A stretch of DNA of 5,441 nucleotides, taken from positions 1,458,791-1,464,231 of the forward strand of contig CP070658.1 of the NCBI GenBank assembly GCA_020355105.1. Reading direction: 5' to 3'. This document shows, piece after piece, positions 1 through 5,142 of this stretch (its first letter is position 1; every line of letters begins with the position of its first letter). Both the position numbers and the translations under genes were made by a program. The notes beneath the pieces are model-generated. The model was not told the DNA's origin. It did not search any database and was given only the letters and a program-made list of their open reading frames with translations. The stretch comes from Candidatus Thorarchaeota archaeon (GTDB taxonomy: Archaea; Asgardarchaeota; Thorarchaeia; Thorarchaeales; Thorarchaeaceae).

Positions 1-1229
1 GACGCATCCGGCCATATGTTGCCCGTGACAAGAAGCCGGAGAGACCCGAGATCATCTATGCCGAAGAGATAGAGAAGGTTAGAGAGATACGCAAGTGTAT
101 AGAGTGCAGTGCATGCCTATCAAACTGCCCGATTGTTCACGAGACTTGGGACTATCCAGGTCCCATGATAATTCGACAGATAGCGCGTCTTGAACTGGAC
201 CCACGTGACGTAGAGGACCGTGTGGCTATGGCCATGAATGAGTCGGTCTATAGCTGTACGACCTGCAAGATGTGCGAGGATATCTGTCCGAAGAAGATCA
301 AGATTCCATCTCTTGCAGTCGAACTCCTTAGGGCGAAAGCTGTTGAGGCAGGTTATCCATTAGCCGAGGGCCAGCAGGGCTTCCTCGATTCCATAAACAA
401 GACCGGAAGGGCCGTCCCTGAGAAAGAGGCGCCATTGCTCAAGGAAATTGAAACAGCAGAGTTCCTAGTTGACAACCCACGAGGTCGTGTTGCATTCTTC
501 ACAGGCTGTCTTATCGACTACAGAATGCAGAAAACTGGAAAGGCATTGATTGAGGTCCTTAATCGAAATGGAGTTGATGTGATTGTTCCCAAGGAACAAT
601 GGTGCTGTGCAAGTCCTGCTTTCAGGACGGGTGACCTTCACACCGCCCACGCGGCGACAAGACGTGTGACCGAGATTTTCGAAGAGGCTGCAGAAGAGTA
701 CAGTCTTGACACAGTGGTTGTTGCATGTGCAGGATGTGGGAAGACATTGCGTGAGGACCACCGCCCCTTCATTGAAGAAGAGCGTGGTGAACCGCCGAAA
801 TACGAGGTTCATGACCTCGCTGAGTATATGATCCAGGTGATTGGTAAAGAGAACATAGTTCCACCCAAGGGAGAAATCAAGTTCAAGGTTACCTACCACG
901 AGCCATGTCATCTGGGAAGAGGTCAACACGTATATGATGAGCCGGTCGAACTGCTCAAGATGATTCCAGGAGTAGAATACATCGAGGATCCATACCGAAA
1001 TCGATGTTGTGGTGCTGGAGGAGGTGTCCGCGCAGGTCTGCGTGAGTTGTCACAGAAGATTGCAAACACAAAGAAGGAGTACATCGAAGCCACAGGTGCG
1101 GAGATGATTACTACTGAGTGCCCCTTCTGTACAATTCAGATAACCGATATCCTTGAGGAAACTGACATTCAGACCCGATACATTCCTGATCTTCTGGCAG
1201 AGTCCTATAGAAAAGGCGATGAGAAATAG
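1..1229 (+). CDS. TfrB/SdhB-HdrD-like iron-sulfur protein with two CCG domains (5' partial)
   Basis: The reading frame is open from the left edge (first full codon at base 3), so the true start lies outside; the ATG at 165 is internal because a ferredoxin motif precedes it in frame. The visible 408 residues hold two [4Fe-4S] motifs of the CxxCxxCxxxCP type (bases 96-131 and 255-290). Two CCG domains follow, each with the C...CC...CxxC cysteine set (507-737, spacing 31 and 39; 906-1130, spacing 32 and 36). The first has CCA where the consensus reads CCG; all five cysteines remain. This order matches thiol:fumarate reductase subunit B and the related SdhB/FrdB, GlpC and HdrD families. The first residues (RIRPYVARDKKPERPE) resemble the linker after the [2Fe-2S] domain of SdhB-type proteins, so such a domain is expected just upstream. 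The likely role is passing electrons between a flavoprotein partner and a thiol/disulfide or quinone-type acceptor. The partner and substrate cannot be seen here. It converges on the next gene with a 9-base gap. Confidence 0.85.
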   Translation, partial: RIRPYVARDKKPERPEIIYAEEIEKVREIRKCIECSACLSNCPIVHETWDYPGPMIIRQIARLELDPRDVEDRVAMAMNESVYSCTTCKMCEDICPKKIKIPSLAVELLRAKAVEAGYPLAEGQQGFLDSINKTGRAVPEKEAPLLKEIETAEFLVDNPRGRVAFFTGCLIDYRMQKTGKALIEVLNRNGVDVIVPKEQWCCASPAFRTGDLHTAHAATRRVTEIFEEAAEEYSLDTVVVACAGCGKTLREDHRPFIEEERGEPPKYEVHDLAEYMIQVIGKENIVPPKGEIKFKVTYHEPCHLGRGQHVYDEPVELLKMIPGVEYIEDPYRNRCCGAGGGVRAGLRELSQKIANTKKEYIEATGAEMITTECPFCTIQITDILEETDIQTRYIPDLLAESYRKGDEK

Positions 1230-1238
1230 AGCCCAGCA

Positions 1239-1754
1239 TTACGAAACTATGATTGACTCACGACAGACCGAACAGGTTACTGTTTCTCCCCTTACAGCGA
1301 TACGTTCCATTTCGGATCTACAGTAGGGACACACTCTGATTGTCTTGGGTGGAGGACCAGTGCCCGTACCGAGAATGAAGTCCCCCCCATCATGGTCTAT
1401 TCTGCCAGAGAGTTCACGACCATCGAGAAGATCGGTAAGTATACGTGCCACGTTCATCGCGTCGACACCGGAATCTTGGGCGACTTGCTCAATCGCGATT
1501 CGACGCCTTGCTTGAACTGCCCTTTTCACTGCTGTGACAGGGTCTGTCATTACCGTCTTGTCAGTAGGTGGGGGCTTGAGAGCCTCACGGGCCTCCGAGA
1601 GTCCCGATGGCACACCGCCCGCTTCGCGTAGCTTGGTCCTCAGCTCTCCTGTTTTCTTGTTATACTCATCCTCCGAAAGCATACCGCGCATGTAGTCTAG
1701 GTCAATGTCTTTGATGGCCGCTTCAATCTTCTTGATTTCTTCGGGGTCGCTCAT
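1239..1754 (-). CDS. Uncharacterised protein with winged-helix-like region and C-terminal zinc ribbon
   Basis: I do not recognise a named family for this 171-residue protein. Residues 1-45 are charged and helical; the part around LDYMRGMLSEDEYNKKTGEL resembles the short SHOCT-type motif that often sits at protein ends. A proline-containing linker (about 46-72) leads to residues 75-128, whose pattern (IAIEQVAQDSGVD, then ARILTDLLDGRELSGRID and a short FIL strand) is that of a winged helix, similar to those in PCI-type proteins. A Gly/Pro linker then precedes a zinc ribbon with cysteines 142, 145, 161 and 164 (CPYC and CSVC). No signal peptide or membrane segment is visible, so it is probably cytoplasmic. 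The build suggests nucleic-acid or protein binding, perhaps in transcription or protein turnover, but this is inference. The ATG at 1754 is supported by GGAG 11 bases upstream and an in-frame TAG at 1776-1778. It lies downstream of the HEAT gene on the same strand with a promoter-sized gap. Confidence 0.8.
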   Translation of the reverse strand: MSDPEEIKKIEAAIKDIDLDYMRGMLSEDEYNKKTGELRTKLREAGGVPSGLSEAREALKPPPTDKTVMTDPVTAVKRAVQARRRIAIEQVAQDSGVDAMNVARILTDLLDGRELSGRIDHDGGDFILGTGTGPPPKTIRVCPYCRSEMERIAVRGETVTCSVCRESIIVS

Positions 1755-1801
1755 GAGTTGAAAATCTCCAGCGGTCTAGTGTACCTCCTTTAGCAACTCA
1801 T

Positions 1802-1810
1802 CAATATAAG
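1802..1810 (-). promoter_or_regulatory. Probable TATA box for the winged-helix/zinc-ribbon gene
   Basis: Read on the minus strand this is CTTATATTG, with core TTATAT centred near 1806. An archaeal start of transcription about 26 bases downstream would fall near 1780, giving a leader of about 26 bases that contains the GGAG ribosome site before the ATG at 1754. No clear purine-rich BRE precedes it. This suggests the gene can be transcribed separately from the HEAT gene upstream. Confidence 0.45.
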
Positions 1811-1836
1811 CCGACCTGAGGGAAATTCCTGTGACT

Positions 1837-2415
1837 CTAAAGACGTATCCCTTCTGGGAGTTCATCCAGTAGGAGCCCCTCAGACTCAGCCTTCCTAACA
1901 GCCTTGAGGGCTTTACTTCCCCCTATGTTCTCCAAAGCTCCAGCAACAGTCTGTCTGACAAATAGGGACTCATCATACAGTGCTCCAATCAGTGGGTCAA
2001 CCGCGACTTTGTCTTGACGCTCACCCAGTTGCACAGCCGCGTAGATGCGAATCATATACCTCGAATCACTAAGACACTCGATTAAGTGTGAGGTGGCCCT
2101 CGGATCTTCAGTCTGGCCAAGACGGTCAACGGCTCCCAGTGAGATCTGCTCATCATCACTTCTTATTTCCCGTAGAAGCTCATCAATCATCTGCGTAGTC
2201 TTCACAGAGGATTTCTCGGTGCTTTTCTTCTTCGAAGGCTTGGCCTTCTTTGTTGCTGTCTTCTTCTTTGTAGTAGTCTTCTTGGTCTTGGTTGGAGGCT
2301 GCTTTGCTTTGGTCTTCTTAGCTGCCTTCTTTGTACTCTTCCCGGCCTTCCTAGTTGCTTTTTTCGCCTTGCTCTTCGTAGTCTTCTTCGACTTATCTGA
2401 GGTCTTGGACAACAC
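1837..2415 (-). CDS. HEAT-repeat protein with histone-H1-like lysine-rich N-terminal tail
   Basis: The protein has two parts. Just after the start, a 69-residue stretch contains 31 Lys/Arg, with Thr, Ser and Ala as main partners, two prolines in a QPP spot and only two acidic residues. Such composition is typical of histone H1 tails and some bacterial nucleoid proteins. The remaining ~115 residues form about three HEAT / PBS-lyase-type helical repeats, marked by DPRATSHLIECLSD, KVAVDPLIGALYDE and VRQTVAGALENIGG. HEAT repeats are protein-docking scaffolds; the tail should bind DNA or RNA, or be modified on lysines. Both statements are family knowledge plus inference. The frame extends to a TTG at 2454, but I prefer GTG 2415 (192 residues): GGAGAG at 2421-2426 lies 5 bases before it and 8 before an alternative TTG at 2412. 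A TATA-like box near 2471 would also start the transcript downstream of 2454. It is divergent from hypA. Confidence 0.82.
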   Translation of the reverse strand: MLSKTSDKSKKTTKSKAKKATRKAGKSTKKAAKKTKAKQPPTKTKKTTTKKKTATKKAKPSKKKSTEKSSVKTTQMIDELLREIRSDDEQISLGAVDRLGQTEDPRATSHLIECLSDSRYMIRIYAAVQLGERQDKVAVDPLIGALYDESLFVRQTVAGALENIGGSKALKAVRKAESEGLLLDELPEGIRL

Positions 2416-2467
2416 CACATCTCTCCACGATTGGCGAAAACGGTTGGTCAGCAATCCATTCTGTACG

Positions 2468-2482
2468 TATTAATGGTTTTGA
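2468..2482 (-). promoter_or_regulatory. Probable BRE/TATA promoter for the HEAT-repeat gene
   Basis: On the minus strand this reads TCAAAACC then ATTAATA, an A-rich BRE-like stretch next to a TATA-like core centred near 2471. Transcription would begin about 26 bases later, near 2445. That leaves a leader of about 30 bases that ends with the GGAGAG ribosome site and the GTG/TTG start cluster at 2410-2418. Confidence 0.45.
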
Positions 2483-2500
2483 CTCATCTTGCCGCATCAA

Positions 2501-2513
2501 AAACACCTTAACT
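2501..2513 (+). promoter_or_regulatory. Possible weak promoter for hypA
   Basis: An A-rich stretch (AAAAAC ending at 2504) followed by CCTTAAC around 2507-2513 could act as BRE and a poor TATA element. It would place the transcript start near 2536, only about 14 bases before the hypA TTG. The match is weak; the region between the two divergent starts contains nothing better on this strand. Confidence 0.25.
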
Positions 2514-2549
2514 CACCCTAGAGTAGACCGAATTGAGGATTACACCGGT

Positions 2550-2939
2550 TTGCACGAGTTTTCCGCAGCATGTGCGATTGTGGACGCAGCCCTCCAAGCT
2601 GCCGAGAGTTACAGTGTCAAGAAGATTACCACGGTCAATGTTGAGGTGGGCGAGTTCACATTCCTAGTTCCAGAGCAGCTGCAGTTCAATTTCGAGATTG
2701 CCAGCAAGAAGACGCTGGCTGAGGACGCCACACTGAACATCAATCTGGTGAAAGGGAGAATCAAATGTGATGACTGTGGATATCAAGGGGAGGCTCAGGA
2801 TGAAGAAGATATGCCGCCTGAGGTCGCCGTGTTTGCTACACTGAAGTGTCCCAGTTGTCAGAGCAGTGCAACTACAATAACTGGTGGCAAGGACTTTGTC
2901 ATAAGCAATATTGAGGCAGAAACCGACACCACAAGATAG
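2550..2939 (+). CDS. hypA: Hydrogenase maturation nickel metallochaperone HypA
   Basis: HypA binds nickel and, usually with HypB, hands it to the large subunit of [NiFe] hydrogenases in the cytoplasm. The 129-residue product begins MHEFSAACAIVDAAL, the family's N-terminal signature; His2 and the N-terminal Met form the nickel site. The structural zinc site is present as CDDC (Cys73, Cys76) and CPSC (Cys100, Cys103). The 23 residues between the two pairs exceed the spacing in short bacterial HypA, and such a longer, acidic loop is seen in archaeal members. The start is a TTG: no in-frame ATG lies upstream back to at least 2469, and only this codon puts His at position 2. GAGGA at 2535-2539, 10 bases upstream, serves as ribosome site. 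No hypB is in view. The gene converges on the eS8 gene with 16 bases between stops, and is divergent from the HEAT gene. Confidence 0.95.
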   Translation: MHEFSAACAIVDAALQAAESYSVKKITTVNVEVGEFTFLVPEQLQFNFEIASKKTLAEDATLNINLVKGRIKCDDCGYQGEAQDEEDMPPEVAVFATLKCPSCQSSATTITGGKDFVISNIEAETDTTR

Positions 2940-2955
2940 AGGACTGTGTGGAACA

Positions 2956-3333
2956 CTAGATCAGTACAGCATTGAGAATACCGTCTTGACCTGGCCGGCT
3001 TGTGACCATAGCATTACCTTTGGCCGTCTTGATAATCGTGCCACGTGTGATGACCTTTCTGCGTTGGTAGTCCATGCTGGCAGGGTTTGTTTCGACATCC
3101 TGTATCTCGACGCGGAATGTCTGGTTCTTCTTCGGGTCTGTCACATTCACCATTGTCACCCGAAGTACAGGGGCCTTTCTATTGTAGCCCTTGCTAACTA
3201 TCTTCTTCCTCTTTGTTTCACCCATGACGGTCTCCGTTGGAGTGCGCCCAAGCTCGTGTTTTCTCTTACCTCGAAATCGCTTGAGACGAGCTCCACTATC
3301 CGTCCGGGTAGATCTTCTGTGCCAGACACCCAT
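2956..3333 (-). CDS. rps8e: Small-subunit ribosomal protein eS8
   Basis: This protein of the 30S subunit is shared by archaea and eukaryotes and absent from bacteria. The 125 residues match the short archaeal form in length. Visible signatures are the basic N-terminus with KRKHELGRTPTET (residues 24-36), the central RKAPVLRVTMVNV (52-64), and the C-terminal block RRKVITRGTIIKT with AMVTSRPGQDGILNAVLI (91-125), which is the most conserved part of the family. Lys/Arg richness fits rRNA binding. The ATG at 3333 has GAGGT 8 bases upstream (3342-3346) and a good TATA box near 3384. It stands alone between hypA and hypE on the opposite strand, sharing a divergent promoter region with hypE, rather than sitting in a ribosomal operon. 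Confidence 0.96.
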   Translation of the reverse strand: MGVWHRRSTRTDSGARLKRFRGKRKHELGRTPTETVMGETKRKKIVSKGYNRKAPVLRVTMVNVTDPKKNQTFRVEIQDVETNPASMDYQRRKVITRGTIIKTAKGNAMVTSRPGQDGILNAVLI

Positions 3334-3364
3334 TTCTGACTACCTCTTAGTTGGGTCACTGACG

Positions 3365-3378
3365 CACTCTGCGGAGTG
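3365..3378. other. 14-base dyad next to the eS8 TATA box (operator candidate)
   Basis: CACTC and GAGTG are perfect inverted arms around a 4-base centre (TGCG). The dyad lies directly downstream of the eS8 TATA box, between it and the predicted transcript start, where a bound protein would block RNA polymerase. Dyads this short occur by chance, so the role is only possible. Confidence 0.25.
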
Positions 3379-3379
3379 G

Positions 3380-3387
3380 TTTTAAAT
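3380..3387 (-). promoter_or_regulatory. TATA box for the eS8 gene
   Basis: The minus strand reads ATTTAAAA, with a TTTAAA core centred near 3384 and AAGCAAG just before it as a possible BRE. Spacing of about 26 bases sets the transcript start near 3358, about 25 bases before the ATG, with the GAGGT ribosome site in between. TTTAAA is its own complement, so it could also serve hypE on the plus strand, but with a leader of nearly 80 bases. Confidence 0.55.
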
Positions 3388-3425
3388 CTTGCTTACTGGC
3401 GAAGTTCTTGGGGTTGCTAATTCCC

Positions 3426-3443
3426 AACAGTCCTGTTCAAATA
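3426..3443 (+). promoter_or_regulatory. Possible hypE promoter with overlapping dyad
   Basis: The dyad AACAG-TC-CTGTT (3426-3437) is followed at once by AAATAC (3438-3443), a modest TATA-like element. A start about 26 bases on would be near 3466, leaving a leader of about 22 bases with the GGAGGT site before hypE. The dyad occupies the BRE position, so a repressor or activator could act there. Neither element is strong alone. Confidence 0.3.
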
Positions 3444-3475
3444 CGACTGAGGACGCTAGCAGCCTGACCGCGACT

Positions 3476-3481
3476 GGAGGT
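3476..3481 (+). promoter_or_regulatory. Strong ribosome binding site of hypE
   Basis: GGAGGT ends 6 bases before the ATG at 3488. It is close to a full complement of the 16S rRNA 3' end and fixes this ATG as the start. Confidence 0.75.
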
Positions 3482-3487
3482 TGACAT

Positions 3488-4501
3488 ATGGCCAGAATCG
3501 AGAGTGCACATGGTGCCGGTGGAAAGGTTATGCACAGACTACTCCAAGAGATAGTCATCCCCTCCTTCGGAAGGAGGAAGATAGGATCCATAGGCCTAGA
3601 TGAGATGGATGATGGTGCAACGTTCCGCCACGAAGAAAGCGACCTAATCGTATGTGCAGATGCCCATACTGTACACCCGCTCTTCTTCCCTGGAGGTAAC
3701 ATCGGAAGTCTGGCTGCCTCCGGCACAGTGAACGACCTTGCCGTCATGGGTGCACGACCCGTAGCAATGACGAACACAGTCGTTGTGGAGGAGGGATTTG
3801 AGATTGACACGCTTCAAACGATTCTGAAATCTCTGAACGATGTAATCGAGCCGCTAGGAATTGCCATGGTTGCAGGTGACACGAAGGTCATGCCAAGCAG
3901 TACCCTAGATGAGATGGTAATCTCTACAACTGGAATCGGAGTCGTTTATGGCAATGGCCCTGTTGCCGATAGCGGAGCCAAGGGCGGTGATAGTATTATC
4001 GTCACGGGACCAATTGGCGACCATGGAACCTCTCTTCTGGCACATCGAGAGGGTCTTGATTTCGATACCGCCCTGACAAGTGATGTAGCACCCTTATGGG
4101 AACCTATACGCGACTGTCTTGATGTTGGTGGAGTACATGCCATGAAGGATCCAACTCGTGGTGGTACTGCAGTAGCGTTGAACGAGATTGCATCAAAGTC
4201 CAATGTTGAGATTGAGATTGAAGAGCAGCTGATTCCAGTTCGGCCAGCAGTGAATTCCCTCTCTGAGATTCTAGGTCTTGACCCATTGCACATGAGCTGT
4301 GAGGGGACTGTCGTGATGTCCGTAGACCCCACGAAGACAGAGGATATTCTCAAGGCACTTCAAAGGCACGCGTCAACTGAGGACAGTAGGGTGATTGGCA
4401 GGGCGTCAGAAGGCAATCCAAGAGTCACCATGCGGACTGAGATAGGCGGAAGGAAGATGGTCCAAGTCCCATACGGCGAGCCGGTACCAAGGGTATGCTA
4501 G
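3488..4501 (+). CDS. hypE: Hydrogenase maturation protein HypE (carbamoyl dehydratase)
   Basis: HypE receives a carbamoyl group from HypF on its C-terminal cysteine, dehydrates it with ATP to a thiocyanate, and passes the cyanide through HypC-HypD to the iron of the [NiFe] centre. The 337-residue product is full length and ends PVPRVC, so the acceptor Cys337 is the last residue, as required. Other family marks are HGAGG (8-12), PLFFPGGNIGSLAASGTVND (64-83), VAGDTKVM (128-135) and DPTRGG (221-226), which belong to the ATP-binding fold shared with PurM/AIR synthetase and SelD; the N-terminal half forms the dimer and nucleotide site, and the C-terminal half the second PurM domain. No residue known to be essential appears lost. 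The start has GGAGGT 6 bases upstream. It points away from eS8 and converges on scpB. HypF, HypC and HypD are not in this window. Confidence 0.97.
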   Translation: MARIESAHGAGGKVMHRLLQEIVIPSFGRRKIGSIGLDEMDDGATFRHEESDLIVCADAHTVHPLFFPGGNIGSLAASGTVNDLAVMGARPVAMTNTVVVEEGFEIDTLQTILKSLNDVIEPLGIAMVAGDTKVMPSSTLDEMVISTTGIGVVYGNGPVADSGAKGGDSIIVTGPIGDHGTSLLAHREGLDFDTALTSDVAPLWEPIRDCLDVGGVHAMKDPTRGGTAVALNEIASKSNVEIEIEEQLIPVRPAVNSLSEILGLDPLHMSCEGTVVMSVDPTKTEDILKALQRHASTEDSRVIGRASEGNPRVTMRTEIGGRKMVQVPYGEPVPRVC

Positions 4502-4590
4502 GCTTCCTTTGAGCATAGGCTACCAATGCTTTGTCGATTATGGAGGTTAGTCCGAAACCCACTATGCATCTGAAAACCGCCATGACCATA

Positions 4591-5139
4591 TCATGAGGTC
4601 TTCGATTCCAGTTCCTGTTGCTCTTCCAGAATCTTCTTCATCTTGAAACGAAGCTGGGCCTTTAGCTTCACCCTGTCGTGGTCCAAACCGAAATAGTCCG
4701 CGAAGAGGCCGGTTGTCTTCAGCAGCTTGGTGCGACCCTCTGGAATTGCCTCTACGAATTTCTTCTCTACAAGTTCCTTGATGTGATCGTAACAATGGGT
4801 TCCTCTGTCCGCAACTATATCTGACTGCAGAATTGGTTGCTTGAGAGCCACATAGACCAGGGTCTGAAGAGTTGCGAATGATAATAGCCCCCCTGGAATC
4901 AGTTTGGCAACCTTTGGGGTGAGCTCTGGCTTGAGCTGCATCACATATCTCTCCCTAGGAAGCTCAACGACCTCCAGGGCTCCTTTTCGCTTATTGTAAT
5001 GGTGGCCAAGCTCCTCAAGCAGCCGTCTTGTAGTAGACTCGGCCTTGTCAATAATGCCCGCGAGTTCTTCTATCGAGATTGGCCTACCCACCACATACAG
5101 AGCAGCTTCGAGTTTGACCAAGTCCTCATCCACAGGCAT
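4591..5139 (-). CDS. scpB: Segregation and condensation protein B (ScpB)
   Basis: ScpB binds as a dimer to the kleisin ScpA and helps the SMC ring compact and separate chromosomes. The 182-residue product shows two winged-helix domains: about residues 7-80 (LEAALYVVGRPISIEELAGI at the front) and 85-152, with the family's QTLVYVALKQPILQSDIV, ADRG and the closing LLKTTGLFADYFGL. A basic helical tail of about 30 residues follows. The ATG at 5139 has GGAGAG (5147-5152) 7 bases upstream; a GTG directly before it at 5142, right after the scpA stop, is an alternative giving one extra Met. The ribosome site lies inside the last codons of scpA, so translation is probably coupled. The downstream 89-base gap to hypE holds no convincing terminator. 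Sequence similarity to bacterial ScpB is clear in the second domain and weaker in the first. Confidence 0.93.
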   Translation of the reverse strand: MPVDEDLVKLEAALYVVGRPISIEELAGIIDKAESTTRRLLEELGHHYNKRKGALEVVELPRERYVMQLKPELTPKVAKLIPGGLLSFATLQTLVYVALKQPILQSDIVADRGTHCYDHIKELVEKKFVEAIPEGRTKLLKTTGLFADYFGLDHDRVKLKAQLRFKMKKILEEQQELESKTS

Positions 5140-5142
5140 CAC

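Noticed and set aside
165..167. ATG at 165 as the start of the Fe-S protein
   Set aside because: The frame continues upstream to the edge and contains a complete CxxCxxCxxxCP motif at 96-131, so this Met is internal.
465..929. Minus-strand frame of 154 residues opposite the Fe-S protein
   Set aside because: It lies wholly inside a gene with clear CCG motifs and shows no recognisable domain.
2045..2473. Plus-strand frame of 142 residues rich in Phe, Val and Leu that looks like a membrane protein
   Set aside because: It is the mirror of the lysine-rich tail: AAG/AAA codons read backwards give CTT/TTT (Leu/Phe). The minus-strand frame has a ribosome site and HEAT repeats.
2942..2964. Short stem between the hypA and eS8 stop codons (GTGT-GGA-ACAC)
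   Set aside because: Four base pairs and no T-tract; not distinguishable from chance.
2911..3339. Plus-strand frame of 142 residues opposite eS8
   Set aside because: The minus strand carries an unmistakable eS8 protein; this is its shadow.
3382..3810. Minus-strand frame of 142 residues over the hypE start
   Set aside because: It overlaps the HGAGG region of hypE and the eS8 promoter, and its sequence shows no domain.
4581..4595. CATGA-CCATA-TCATG hairpin at the end of scpB as a terminator
   Set aside because: The stem has only 5 pairs and overlaps the stop codon, and no T-run follows on either strand.
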